Assembly: GCA_000827265.1 (NCBI GenBank)
Contig: KN834775.1
Span: 436,707-500,706 of the forward strand
From: Collybiopsis luxurians FD-317 M1
Taxonomy: Eukaryota; Basidiomycota; Agaricomycetes; Agaricales; Omphalotaceae
Direction of reading: 5' to 3'
Length of the DNA: 64,000 bases
Numbering within the stretch: position 1 is the first letter of the stretch; each line of letters starts with the position of its first letter. The notes beneath the pieces were generated by a model. The model worked only from the letters and a program-made list of their open reading frames with translations, was not told where the DNA came from and made no database searches. This document shows, piece after piece, positions 44,301 to 56,698 of this stretch. Position numbers and translations under genes: made by a program.

Positions 44301-45507
44301 TCATCAACTTTCAGCAGCCGCTCTGTGATGAAAATTCAACTCAGCTCACTTCGACGCCAAAGGCGCATGAGACCATCTTTTATAATTCTCTGACCTGCGT
44401 TGATCTTGTAGTTTCAGGGCTCTATACTGATTTCTGTTTGTTTGTTTGATAGATCTGTTGTGTCTGCGCTTTGTGTGAGCATGGCGGAGACTATCAACAA
44501 AATTGGTCCAGCCTTTGTCGAAGGCCGTACGTTGAATTTTTTTCTCGCGTTTTCACCTCTTGTGCTCATGATGGATTTTGCTAGAACTCGAATCAATCTG
44601 CAATATTGCTATTCAGATTCTCGAGCAAAAGGCCTTTTGCCAGCAAGACCCAGATCAAGATGATGAAGAAGAAGCTCCTGAAGCTCAGGCTGAGTATGAC
44701 TCAGTGCTCATCTCCTCGGCAGGCGACCTTGTTGCCTCTTTGGCCAATGTATTGGGCTCGGACTTTGCACCGGCTTTCAATCGATTCTTCCCTCTCATTG
44801 CCAAGTACTACGTACGTAGCAGAAGTTGCCGCTTTTTGATCCATTTTCTAATACTCGATATCTAGAAAAAGAGCCGCTCGCTGAGCGATCGCTCATCCGC
44901 TATTGGATGTCTGGCAGAGATAATTGCAGGCATGAAGAACGCTGTCACTCCGTCGACCCAGCCCCTTCTTGAACTGTTCTACCAAGCTCTCAGTGACCCT
45001 GATGCTGAAGTACTCAGCAATGCAGCATTTGCCGCTGGTCTCCTCACTGAGTATTCTGAAGTTGACCTTTCTCAACAGTACCTTCCTTTGCTTGGCGCTC
45101 TCCGACCATTGTTCAATGTCACTCCCGACGCGCCCTCACCAAAACTCAATGCAAAAGACAATGCCGCGGGTGCTGTTGGCCGTCTCATCGTTCGCAACAC
45201 ATCCGCTGTTCCTCTTGACCAAGTGCTCCCCGTCCTCGTGGATGCTTTGCCGTTGAAGAACGACTACCTAGAAAACCGATCTGTTTTCCGTGCTATTTTC
45301 CATCTCATACGAACAAATGGTCCTGCTTTAGCCCCATACATGGACCGCCTGCTTCAAGTGTTTGCTGTTGTCCTTGATCCTAACGGACCCGACCAAGTTG
45401 GAGATGAGATTCGAGCAGAATTGATCCAGCTTGTTGGACACTTGAATGCGGAAGACCCAGCGAAGGTCCAAGCAGCGGGTTTGAGCGCTTTTATTCCTGG
45501 AGCATGA
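41343..45507 (+). CDS. KAP123: importin beta-4 type karyopherin
   Basis: A many-exon gene. The first coding exon (41343-41348) holds only Met-Asp, and the next starts at 41407 with PNFVQGLHNLLVQT. The start shows the importin-beta N-terminal domain (IRQLAAVEMRKRV). HEAT-like repeats follow to the end, including VFPALRTLIVQYF, QRRGAMLALGIAVEGC, RKATCVAVSCFCEWL, LRECSFLFFGVMARVFG and KDNAAGAVGRLIVRN. An acidic loop is seen at EEEPEDVDEDAPS. This is the Kap123/IPO4 family, which imports ribosomal proteins and histones H3/H4 into the nucleus by the Ran cycle. Length is about 1,080 residues, as in the family. All junctions read joined conserved repeats in frame. The stop is at 45505-45507. Confidence 0.93.
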
Positions 45508-45860
45508 TAATGATATTTACTTTTTGGTCTTGTTTTATGACTTGATTCTACCCATATTTCACGATACTGACATGGATACCACGCATTTTGTCGTGTTTTC
45601 TAAATGCTTTCCTGATTTACCGTACTACGTTTGTCTTTTTTTTTTCTGACTGTCTTTCTACTTAGATAATCTTGTTGAAGGGAATAATGTAAATTGATGA
45701 AGATTATAAGGTGAAGCCGTGAGAATTTATATCTTCAGAAATTAGACGCCCTTGTTAGTTTCTACCTTTGAACTGTGTCCGCCATCTTCGTTGTTCAAGA
45801 TCTAGCTCGCTGGTTGACTCGCAGCACAGTTCAACTCGTGCCCGCCGTGCTTGGGCTTCT
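45508..45860. other. spacer between KAP123 and AXL2-like gene
   Basis: About 350 bases, T-rich, with the KAP123 3' UTR and the promoter of the next gene. An open frame that could extend the AXL2-like protein upstream to 45768 begins with TTG and was not used. Confidence 0.5.
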
Positions 45861-48695
45861 ATGCTATTCTACCTTCTTTCGCCTATCTTGGCCTTGGCCT
45901 CGATTCCTTTCGCTATCAGCCTTTCTGTGCAAATTTCGCTCAATGACCAATATCCTCCCGTCGCTCATATTGACGAATTCTATAGTTGGACTGTCTCAAA
46001 TAACACTTTTAACTCATCTTCAGACGCTACCCCAACTTACACGACGTCGCCTTTACCCGCTTGGCTGCAATTTAACGCTGAAAACGGAACGTTCTATGGA
46101 ACTCCCTCAAAATCAGACCAAGGCGAGCCTACAATCTCAATCACAGCGGATGATGGCGAGGACTCCGTCTCCACCTCATGCAATATTCTCGTCACATCCA
46201 ATCCGGCAATTACTCTCAATCTTCCTATCGCATCCCAATTCTACAATGGCAATCCTTCCTTGTCTTCCGTCTTTCTTCTCTCGAACAATTCTGCGCTATA
46301 CACCGGGGTTCCTACTGTTCGAGTTCCGCACAGATGGTCTTTCAGCATTGGATTCTCCAGCGAAACTTTTGTAAATGACCAAGACAATGTTCATTATACG
46401 GTTTTGCAAACAGACGCGTCGCCTGTTCCGTACAAAATGGACTTCTCTCCAGGAGCCAACACGCTGGGGGGTGTTGCACCTCGTCTTGATGAAGTCGGCT
46501 CTACAGCGAGATTCAGCTTTGAATTACGTGCATTGGTTTCCAACAAGTATACTGATGGCTCTCTCCCTTTCGATCTAGTCGTCGCTGATCACGAATTCTC
46601 CATTAAGACGGATACACTTCCTACTGTCAACATCACTAGAAACGCTAACTTTACAATTAAGCTAGGCTCTAGTGATGATATCGCTGGAGTCCAGGTCGAC
46701 GGTCAACCAGTGAACCCAAGTGATATCAGTATGTATGTCGACACATCGGGGTATGACTGGCTGAGCTGGAACAGCGAGCATCAGTTCTTAACCGGAAATT
46801 CAGAGGGGCAAGACTTCAATTACACCACTGGACCGCGCTTTCCTGTCACGCTCACTTCAAGCTTCAATCAGACTATTCAAACCATTCTTCCCTTAGCCAT
46901 TGAACCGTCCTTCTTCACCGTTGAATGCTTTCCTCCTTATTCTATTCCGGACGGCGGTTCGGTGTGGTTTGACATTCATCAATATCTTTCAAACGCAACT
47001 GGAGAACATCCCGCCGATGTTAACGTGTCAATCGCTGTGGAACCTTCTGCTTCAGCTCCCTGCTTAGCTTTCAATACTTCTTTGATGACCTTGGGAGGCA
47101 CAGTCACCGGAGATTGCGTAACATCCAATATTTCTGTTACCGTCGCTGCTTACTCTCATGTAACTCACTCGACCTCTCATGCCACTTTACCCATGACTTA
47201 TCCTCAGTACAATAAAGTCTCGGGGAGCCCGCATCATCCAGGGTCATTATCTCTTGCTGCGCACAAGAAGCTTATTCTTGGCTTGTGTATTGCGTTCGGT
47301 GTTGTTGGTGGCTTATCTGCATTGGGGACCTTCTTAGCCTCTGTCCGTCGGTGTCTGAGAGTCGAGGACCCGGTACTGACGACGGAGCAATGTCAAAGAA
47401 ACCTTTCCGAGAGCGACAAGCGCTGGTATGGTCTCGTCGAGGAAAAGGCCGGCTACGGCTGGAATCACGAATCTACTCTGCCATCGGAAAAGGCTGCTCG
47501 TCCAGGACTAGATCTCACACGGTCTCCTCAAAATTACGGCAACATCGGTCTAGGCCTGAATCCCTTGAAGCGAAGTCAGACAAAGGGTCTCATATCGTCT
47601 TCGAGCGCCGCTAGTAGTACTTTCCAGAGCCTAGGCGTAATGAAGAAAGGCGACTTCATGCTCCGCATCCGAGCAGCGGTCAGGAACGTCAGCGACAAGC
47701 TTGGCTCTCAATCTAGCAGGAAGGCAGCACCTGTTAGCAGAGGGATTATTGGAAAGCCGATTTTACTCAATGCGCACGAAGGTTCTGGTCTTCCCTCCAA
47801 GGCACACACTTCTGATCCTTTCGTAACCGGTTCCGGAGGTGTTGCGGTAGGTTCTTTTTGCACTCGTTCTTGTTTTTTTCGGAACTGATCGCGAGTTTTC
47901 CAGACGCCTGCGAGTGTTCATTTCGCAGATCTCACCCGTCATTCATCTACAGATTCAATTAGCACTACGGCTTCAATCAGAACACACGCAAATGAAGCTG
48001 TAGTTCAGACTGCTTCTCGTCACCCTTCCATTCCCAACGCCGTACCCTCTCGTCCACGTCTGAAGCAGGTGACCAGCGCGATGCGTGTCCCCCCGCCCAA
48101 GCTAGTCTCCTCGTCTCCGGACACTGAAGGATCTACCAGCGGCTCGATCCTTAGCGCTAGGGTCACGAGTCAAAAGGCTAAAATCTGGAAAGGCACCGAA
48201 GAAGCTGCTGGCAGCTCAAGTACGGATGATATGTCGATGGGCATTCGCTATGTTAACGCGTGGGGAGGAGATGTTGATGAAACTGGTGGAGATTCTCGTT
48301 TGATAGTCGATTCTGTATCCACGGTTGATCCTGACGTCCGACCGGGCTCCTCTTACACGGTTTCTACTCGTCACGGTCTACAGTCCACTTATTCACTATC
48401 CACTGCCGATCACGACCGCAGTACTGTTGAGAGACGCATTGTGCGTGCAGACGAGAGATTCGAAATCCTTGTTCCGGTTGGTACAGCCAAGAAGCTCGAG
48501 GCAAAGATGATTTCTGGAGATCCCACACCTGGCTGGATGGAATTCGATCTGAGGCCCAGGAATGGTAAGATCGAGGTTTATGGTCTCGCTTCGATTGCGG
48601 ATGTCGGGGACTGGGATGTTCGGATCATCGATATGGCCAATGGGAATCCAGCTGGTGAGATTAATTTGCAGGTAGTTCCGAGAACTAGGTCATGA
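45861..48695 (+). CDS. AXL2: Axl2-like plasma membrane glycoprotein with cadherin-like domains
   Basis: Two exons (45861-47846, 47904-48695) give 925 residues. ATG 45861 was chosen because it starts a signal peptide (MLFYLLSPILALASIPFAI). The extracellular part has dystroglycan/cadherin-like repeats with the typical LPAWLQFNAENGTFYGTPS block and another at YDWLSWNSEHQFLTG. There are many N-glycosylation sites (NxS/T). One membrane helix lies near residues 475-500 (LILGLCIAFGVVGGLSALG). The long cytosolic tail is Ser-rich and ends with a compact segment (ERFEILVPVGTAKK to NLQVVP) that again looks cadherin-like. In yeast Axl2 marks axial bud sites and anchors septin-linked factors; here a polarity role is inferred. 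Confidence 0.82.
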
Positions 48696-50228
48696 ATAGA
48701 GAGAAGTTCAACATCATCTTATAACTGTACTGTTTCTTTTGTATCGCATACTATCCATGTATTGTTTCTATACCCAGCTATTATACTATTGATTTGTACT
48801 ATCTGCGGCGTACCGTAACCCTGGCTATTTCATTCGCACAACTTGGAAAACTTGGTCCCACCTTCTAAATTAAGGACCACTGCGTTGGTCAGCAGCACCT
48901 TGCTTGATAAGATAGTGATTTTGAGTGGATTGGCCGAAAGGCAAGCCGGAAGAGTCGGCATGTTATTTGTATCGGCATTGTGTAATGTACAAATTTAGCT
49001 TGGTCAATTAGCAGCGAAGATGTGGATTGTTTTCAGATTGCTTAGTTGAGAGAGAGAATATTTACAGAGTTGTATCAGCATAGTAGGTAGCAGTGAATAG
49101 TAGGTAGTAGTGCTAAGAATTAGAATGCAAATGTTGTTCAGTTATATAATCAGCATTTGTCTCACTGCATTGTATATAAATACTCATCGTACATATTCCA
49201 TTTTACACGATATCATGCAGCACAAATAACAAAAATGGCATTGGCTAGTTATCATTAGTAATCAATACATATCCCATCAATCCAAAGTTATGTTTCCAGG
49301 TTGAAAGACCTTGCAAGCAAGGTGATTTAGTGTGCGGAGAAACGCTTTGACTGCGGCACGTGTTGCTGAGCGCTTAGTCTAGGCCTTGCCATCTGCGCAT
49401 TGTCTGCGCATGCATTTTGGTTACTATCTACAGTACTATACCCAGAGGGTTCTAAAGAGGATCGAATCGGTTCTGCTTACGCCCCTCTAACTCCGTCGTG
49501 ATCTTGTTGAAGGTCACCACCTGGTCAATAGTGCAAAACACGATCTTTGGCCAAGCAACCACGAAGCTTGAACGATTCCTTCATAATGCTACTAATATAC
49601 TTCAGAGTGATCTATAAACCCTGAAGCCAGACTAATAATCAAAGCTCCGTTCGTGTCGCTGGATAGGTGAGGATAATCTTAGCTTCTTAAGGCGTTTTGA
49701 CGATATCTAACTTTCATCTACGTCCCGGTGGAACCGTTGCTCTCACTGGTGAAACCGTCTGTCGCCTGCCGTAGAAGAAAAAGGGGATGCAAGAAGGTAC
49801 CCCCGCTACTATTCAAAGTTCTGCTTCGTGAAATCGCCCTAGTAAATGAGGAAGGCATTCTTCCCATTTGAGATAACTAATTCAAGCATTCATCCTTGTA
49901 ATACCCTTCAAAGTCTGCATACAAAGTCTTTGAACGAACATCGGTTCTAGCTCACTGGACTGTGATGCTGCGTTCGGCGATCACAATCTGCGCAGAAAGT
50001 TCGAGAAACAAGGACTCTACGGTTATCGATGGTAATACCTTCCAGCCGCTCATGATCAAGAATCTACTCTATGTACGGGAATAGCCAGATATGATCAAAC
50101 TTAATATGAGGCCCCATGCCCATGGAACGAGGGTGTCGCGCGGCTTTGGGATGTATGTTATCTGAAGTTAATAAAGCTCTGAAGTCTTGAGCTACTGTGT
50201 TCTGCTTACCTTTCTTCCCTCAGAGAAA
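48696..50228. other. large intergenic region without a supported gene
   Basis: About 1.5 kb, the longest gene-free stretch apart from the spacers of the duplicated area. It is AT-rich with a small run of TAGTAGGTAG-like repeats near 49082-49115. No tRNA or coding exon was recognised. Confidence 0.5.
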
Positions 50229-51444
50229 ATGTCTTACGAAAAGGACCTCGACGCCCCCTTGCCCCCCTACGATGGCTCCCGGCCAGGAATGCAGCGACCC
50301 AAAACAGTCCCAGGACAAGGCGCCGGGGGAACAGTCAATGGGGCGTTCTTCGCCGGAGCTCACTCTTTCGATATCAACGGTGGCGAATTCAACCATGCCG
50401 CCCGAGATATACACAAAACTGTGAACAATGACCACTCGACAAAGAGTAACTTCGATAATGATTACAAAGGTGCTAACTTCGGTAACGGTCCCAACTTCAA
50501 CGATAGCAAATTCGGTAACGGTACCGTCTTTGGTAGCGGTGCCTCTGTTCATAACGGAGATGTACGCAGTACGTCGCTGGACTCATAACTATTGACGGTT
50601 CCTCTCAACCTCCCGTCGCAGACGATAATAGGAGCGATGACTATTGGAGTACTCGGAGTACGTTGCTGGACATCGGAATGATATTTGGTAAACCGGCTGA
50701 CCGTCGTTTCAGATGAGAGTAACAGAAGGGCCGATGACTGTAAGTAGCTAGCCGGACGCCAAAGTTTGTCACACTGATTTTTTGAATTTGAACCTTGGTC
50801 TGCGCGCTAATTACAGATGATCCTCGCTACGGGCGCAGTCGACGCAATTTTGGCTACGAGCAACGCGCGCGAGGTTCCTTCCAGCATTATAATGGTGATA
50901 ATGCCTGCAGTGTTCACCTGAAGTTGATCACTTACTACTAGTCTTGCAGACTTCGATGAGTATAGTGCCAGGTCTAACGATCTGGATGATTGTACGTTGT
51001 TTATTTTCTTGCTATGTCCTTAGCTTAAGTACTATGATCTCTATAGTTGAAAGGGAACCATCCAGAAGCCGGCGTGATCCCAACTTTGAGAGATATAGAG
51101 CCCCTGAATATTCGAGCGAATATCGAAGACCTGCTGCTCCCGATACTTTCAGCGCGGGTGGATATCGTAATGAACGCCAACGACAGGGCTATCTAAGGAC
51201 TGAGAAGGAACGTCTTGTCTCAGCCTTCATAGAGTGGCTTGACTGCAACGAAGACATGTTGCTTGGACAGAAAAAATTAGACTCTCAAATTTTCAAGGGA
51301 TTCATGAACGAACAGGAGCAAAATGGTCCTGCTACTTCTAAGCCCAGCAACCCATTCCGTACTTCGACCCCCAAGCCGGGAGAGCGCGACCAAAACGATA
51401 GCCGTCCTGCCGGTTCTCGCGCAGAACTCGACCCGAAAGCCTAG
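50229..51444 (+). CDS. low-complexity protein with a GGEFN motif and tiny internal exons
   Basis: Six exons (50229-50568, 50622-50657, 50713-50739, 50817-50894, 50950-50991, 51047-51444) give 306 residues. ATG 50229 starts MSYEKDLDAPLPPYDGS. Residues about 38-60 carry FAGAHSFDINGGEFNHAAR and KTVNN, a motif I associate with the N-termini of Agaricomycete NTPase and effector-like proteins (from memory). An Asn/Gly/Phe repeat follows (ANFGNGPNFNDSKFGNG). The tiny exons code for acidic and aromatic units (NRSDDYW, NRRADD, DFDEYS). The C-terminus has a helical stretch (RTEKERLVSAFIEWLDCNED). All five introns are phase 1, and all four internal exons are multiples of three. Function unknown. Confidence 0.65.
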
Positions 51445-51927
51445 ACTTGAGGTTCGTCTTTATTGTAGTTCTAGTTACGAGATTTCGCTGAGGCCTGATA
51501 CTATACTTGCCTAGGTTTGCGAAGATTTGAATTTCCGTCTCTATCTCACGGGGCAGAAACTGCGTTTCAGAGTTATCATCCCCCACGATTTTCGCACACA
51601 GGTTGTGCTTTTCCTTTCGTCTTGTGTGTACATTGCTAGATATCAATCAAGCGACATGATAATTTTCATGGTGATATTGGGTATATTGGATCAAGACTCA
51701 AGGAAGGGACTGTTTGAACTTTTGCCGACTGTTGAATCTTTGCTGAGAGTTGACTATGCACCGAGGGTTCGACTCCTCGCCCAGGCTTTGTTTTTTTTTG
51801 TTTTTTTTTGACTTGATTTTTTTCATCTTCCGTCTGCCCATGATCGCCTTCATTTATCAGACTCCGGAATTGATATATTAAATGTTCAATATAATAAAAT
51901 ATTACATCGTCAAAAGTTCTCAACGGA
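51445..51927. other. spacer with a B-box-like site and T-runs
   Basis: About 480 bases between convergent genes. GGTTCGACTCC at 51766-51776 fits the Pol III B-box, and long T-runs follow from 51788. No clear A-box and no tRNA cloverleaf could be built around it. It may be chance or a tRNA-derived relic. Confidence 0.35.
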
Positions 51928-53938
51928 TTAGACATCTTTGCGCTGCTCTTGCTGGGCCGAACTCGCAGCCTTTGCTAGGTTCTGTAACACGTTAGCCGCA
52001 AGCCCAGCCAATCCACTTTTCACTACGCCCGCTACATGAGCAGCCGTTCGAATGTTCTCCACACCTTTGGCGGCAAGATTGAACATTGCAGCTCGTGTAT
52101 CGCTGTTATACGACAGAGGTCTATCGGTTCGCGATACAGAGCCTGCAGACATCATGATGGCAGCTTTAAGCGAGTCGAGTTCGTTCAGGATTTCCAAGCC
52201 GACGGAACGCAGCTGGACGACCGGCGCAGAAGTAGTGTGGTAGAGTTTATGCAGCTTATCACAGGCGGACATGATTTTGTGGTTTTCAAAGTATCGTTCT
52301 TGGGTGTATGGAAGGAGAGAGGTGTAGGAGCCTTTTCAAAATCAGCGATGAGATATGGAGAGCAGATACAGGAGATACATAAAGGACGAACCGATATCCC
52401 CGCCTTGGAGTATGGAGTCATGTATACATCTGGCAAGACATTCTACGTCGCCGAGTCCTAGATTAAGACCTTGCCCTGCGAGAGGATGGATGGTGTGAGC
52501 AGCATCTCCGACAAGAACCGTGCGACTGCCTTGGCCTTCTCCAATATACGCTTCCGTATGATTGTACCGAAGTGGGAAGGAGGCTATCGTGCCCGTTTGG
52601 ATTGATGTGACAGTCGGTGGCACCATTTCCGCATCCAGAGGAGGAATGCCAGGACTAGCAGAAGCTTCAGTGGTGACCGAAGAATACGCAGATGTTCGGT
52701 CAATCGAATGTGACTGTTCTCGCCATGAGATCTCTGCTTTGATTTCTTCATCGGTGATCGGTTTGCCAGATTGATGCGCTTCCAGAATGCGATCGTGTAA
52801 GTACCGTATAGAGACGTCGGGGAGACGGAAGGCAGCGTTTATCATGCGAGCCAGAACGGAAGGCTCGCTAGCTTTGAGAGCAGTTGCGAGAGATGGTGTG
52901 GTAGACCATACCAGAGATGATGCAGTAGCGGAAACTGGTAAGAATGCAATAGGACCAGTAGGGAGAAATCTTTGATAAGCGGTGGTGTTTGGACTGAGGA
53001 AAGGTCCTTTGGGAAGATGATCCATCGTACAGACGATAGCTTGAGTGTCATACGACCAGCCATAAGATGATATTTTAGCAAATGAGCGTACTGGAGAGTT
53101 TGGTCCATCTGCTCCGACCTGCAACAGGGTCGGAAATCGCATCCTGGTCGCCGACAAAGACTCACCAGCAATCTAGTTTTCAAAACCCGTCCGGTGTCAA
53201 GATGGACCAATGGCCAACCACCCGGGATTTCTTCCGAGGTTATAGACATAACTTTGCTCTTATCAGTAAGTTCGACCGTGGGTGTTATGTTTAAATGACG
53301 CAGGAGACTTCGCTGAAGATTGAGTGTTTCCGTTAGGCGTGCCATTCCGTCACTGGAAGCAGGTAGTCCAAGTTCTGACATGGAGAAGGTAATTCGAGCA
53401 TCTGAGACACCATCCCAAACCTGCCATTATATCAGGACTGTCGACTTCCTCCATATTTTCATTGGTACCTGCATCTCTTCTATCGGAGCCGTTCGCTCCT
53501 TCTCGACATGTTTCCATGAGCCTATATCTTTGGGGAAAGTTGGAAGCTGTTTCGCGACTTTTTAAAGCTCGCATACCTTGAAGAAAAGTTTGTGAAGCAT
53601 TTGTCAATGATACAACGCGATTAGAGAAAGTGCCTGGCGGAGGTGACCAGTCACGAATTTTGGATAAATCTCCAGCTTCGACTAATGCAATTTTTAGAGA
53701 ATTTTGAAGTTCAGTTTTTGATCCTGAATACCCTATTCAGCTTACGTCCAAATTACACGAATATAAACGCACCTAGAGCACTGGCAAGGGCAAGACCTAC
53801 TGGACCTCCGCCTACGACAACCACGTCGAATTCTTCATTAGCAGTCGATATAAACCTTCGAGGGTAGTTCAAGGACGCATTTCGCAGAGATTTAAATGAT
53901 AATCGAGACGCGCTGGAACCTATTGCCAACAGCGACAT
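51928..53938 (-). CDS. COQ6: ubiquinone biosynthesis monooxygenase
   Basis: ATG 53938 starts a mitochondrial-targeting-like N-terminus rich in Ser and Arg (SRLSFKSLRNASLNYPRR). The FAD-binding motif DVVVVGGGPVGLALAS follows. Other flavin motifs are VGADGPNSPVRSF and RTVLVGDAAHTIHPLAGQG with LNLGLGDV. The enzyme is the FAD monooxygenase that hydroxylates the C5 position of the coenzyme Q ring in the mitochondrial matrix. The exons were joined by content; several introns are short, and not all were measured. The long C-terminal helical part (DKLHKLYHTTSAPVVQLRS onward) is usual for Coq6. The upstream extension of the frame to 53962 begins with TTG and was not used. Confidence 0.92.
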
Positions 53939-54036
53939 GGAAGGAAAGCATAAGCCGGTCAATTGTTCTTTCCATCTTCACGTGGCCACTTCCATCCGGT
54001 CTTTTTAATTTTTCCTCTCAAATGCTGTAGATCACC
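53939..54036. promoter_or_regulatory. shared promoter of COQ6 and SEC6
   Basis: 98 bases lie between two divergent ATGs. No specific element was identified. Confidence 0.5.
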
Positions 54037-56440
54037 ATGGCTGCAGCTCCCGTCTCTGCAGCCCAGGCTATCGGCGAATACCTTCAATCTCCAGACGATT
54101 TAGTCAAAGTCGCAGCGTACAGGAAGAAGTTGGAAAAGGAAAAGGCCTCGATCGATGCGAGGCTGAAGAGCGGTGTAAAGGAGCAGTTACAGCTGACTAG
54201 AGAAGGACTTAGGAAGCTGCTGTCGACTAGGGCCAATGTCCAAGCTATCAAGGACGAAATGGTCGTCATTGACAGGGAATGCAGCGACCCTCAGACTCAG
54301 GTCACTACATTCGACCAAATCAGTCGAGTATGTCCTTGTATCCCCTGGATAATATTCATCGTATTTACAAGCAAGCTTAGGTCTCTATGGTCCATCGAAA
54401 TTTCGTGCAGACGGAAGAAATGATTAACAATCTAATAGAAATGGATTCGAAACTCTCAGAAATTGGCTCCATGCTCGACCAAGACAGCGCATACATCACT
54501 GGCCCCGCCCCCAATCTTCTCATTATCCATTATTATCTGAACCAGCTCGAAGCTTTCCGGAATCAGACCATGCATCAAGCCAAAAAGGCTTCTTCAGATG
54601 CACGGATAAATCTTACGCGAAGGTTCGAGCGGTTACACACAGTCATTGAGCTGTTTGACCAGTATATCATCGACTTGGCCAGCAATGTTCTTGACATTGT
54701 CCGGGAAGGAAATGGGGATGTAGTCGTTAGATTGATCAAAATTGCAGAAATGGAGGGAAGAGAGGATGAGAAGGCAGGTTCACGTTTGTCACGATTCCTG
54801 AAGTTGCAAGTAATGCTTTTGCCAGGCCATAGCTATTCGACTGGTCAAGAAAGCTGCAAAACTTGATGCCGCATCGAAATTCAAATCGATGCAAGCCAAT
54901 GCCCGCGTCATCAAACACTATCGTTCGAAAATTACTAAAGCCATTGCAGAGTCTATCAAAGCAAAGTTCGACCGAGCCTATAAACAGGATGAGCAGGATC
55001 CAATGGCGTTCCTTGAAAACCTGCCTTGGATGTACCAGGACTTGATTCGTATTCAGTCAGATGTCGTCCCCTGTTTCCCTCCAGAGTACGAAATCTACTC
55101 GTTGTACGTCCGGGAATACCACAAGGCGTTAAACATTCAGGTCAACCGGATTGTTGCATCTGAACCTGGAGCGAACGTTTTACTAGCCCTGTTCGAGTGG
55201 CTGAAGCAATATAAGAAAGACATGAAGGAGCTGGAAGTTCCCCCGGAGCTCCTCGAGCCACCTCTGCTCGATGGCAAGGAGCAGTCTCTCATCGAGGACT
55301 ATCTCCAAGTCATCATCAGAAAGCTCGATGAATGGTCGTCGAACATGATGAAAACCGAAGTCGAAGAATTCATCTCGCGGAAGGATCCACTCGAAGTCGA
55401 CGCCGACGGTCAGTACGCTACGCAGGGCGGTGCTGGTATCTTGTTCCAGATGGTTAACCAGCAGGTTGACCTTGCTGCGGAGAGCGGTCAGGGTGCCATT
55501 TTAGCTCGCGTCGTGGCCGAGAGTAACCGCGTCATGCGCGGAATGCAGGATCAGTGGGTCAAGACTGTGGAGCAGGAATACAAAAAACAGGTGGAAAAGC
55601 CGGAAGAGGTCGCCGCTGGGTTGGTCGAGTATATCATTGCTCTCGCCAACGATACGCTGAAGTCGGCCGACTACGCTGAGGCTTTGTTGGCACGGCTCGA
55701 ACCGCTCGTGTCGGAAAAGTATCGCGTCCAAATTAACGAGAAGCTCAACGATGCCATCGACGGGTATCTCGACGTGGCGAAGAAGTGTACTCAGACCCTC
55801 ATCGATATGATTTTCAACGACTTGAAGCCCGCGACGAAGAATCTGTTCCAGCCTCCGTGGTATGATGGTATTCTGGCCCAGGTCATCGAAACTATTCGTG
55901 ACTATATGGTCGACTACAAAGAATTCTTAAATCCCTCCTTGTTCGAACTCCTGGTCGAAGATCTCATTGACGCCTTCCTGCTGGTGTACTTGAACAGTCT
56001 AGCGAACTCACCCAAGCTCAAAATGCCGGCAGCGACGGAGAGAATCAAAGACGATGTGGATGATGCATTTAGGCTGTTCCTGACTTATAAGACGCAGAAA
56101 GAGCTGGAGAACTATTTCGAGGTTCTGGACTTGATATTGGGTATTTTGGAGGCATCGAAGGATATCGTGTTCCTGTCGTATTGGTCCTTTGCTAAGAAGC
56201 ACGGACCTAATCTTGCATTTGTGGAGGGTCTGATAAAGGCTCGGGGTGATCTTGATCGTTCGGGCGCGAGTGACGTTATGGACAGTATCAAGCGGAAGGT
56301 CAAGGATGAGAATCTAACTGATCGTGCGTATTTTGTTCGTTTACGTTGTTTATCGTGTTAATTTCTTTTTAGCGCCGGAGCCCACTATCATGAAGAAAGT
56401 CGCAATCCAGAATGCATTTTCTAGATTCTTGCGTACATAG
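54037..56440 (+). CDS. SEC6: exocyst complex subunit Sec6
   Basis: Four exons (54037-54327, 54381-54773, 54826-56323, 56373-56440) give 749 residues, the family's usual size. Sec6 is a core subunit of the exocyst, which tethers secretory vesicles to the plasma membrane at growth sites. Seen are an N-terminal coiled coil (YRKKLEKEKASIDARLKS), ARVIKHYRSKITKAI, FLENLPWMYQDLIRIQSDV, PPEYEIYSLYVREYHKALN and LEVDADGQY. The end has RIKDDVDDAFRLFL and IMKKVAIQNAFSRFLRT. Intron 2 must use a GC donor (54774) to join DEK to AIAIRLVKKAAKLDAASK. The last exon of 68 bases completes the conserved C-terminus. Confidence 0.95.
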
Positions 56441-56698
56441 TTTTGAGGGTGGTCATGTTCTTTTTTCTCTATCTGTTCGATGGATTTTTCTTCGTTAGCA
56501 TTCCGCAGACTCTTCCGTGGATCGTGTACCTTGTATTCATAATCATACCTTGTCCTAAATATTCTTGTAGCACCTTGCAATTTGATTTTCCAAAAACAGA
56601 TTACGAATTTTGGTAGCAGATACAATTATAGAGCTGAATACATAGTAAATACAGGCGTCGTCCTATTGTAACTAAGCAATGTCCATTCACTGTTCCGA

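Noticed and set aside
45768..45860. N-terminal extension of the AXL2-like protein
   Set aside because: It begins with TTG and places 31 basic residues before a perfect signal peptide that has its own ATG at 45861.
49082..49115. TAGTAGGTAG-like short repeats
   Set aside because: Only two or three degenerate units, too few for a minisatellite or array call.
51700..51790. tRNA gene
   Set aside because: Only a T-arm-like B-box is present; no 5' acceptor strand, D-arm or A-box could be matched.
53939..53962. Upstream extension of COQ6
   Set aside because: Begins with TTG; ATG 53938 gives a plausible mitochondrial leader.
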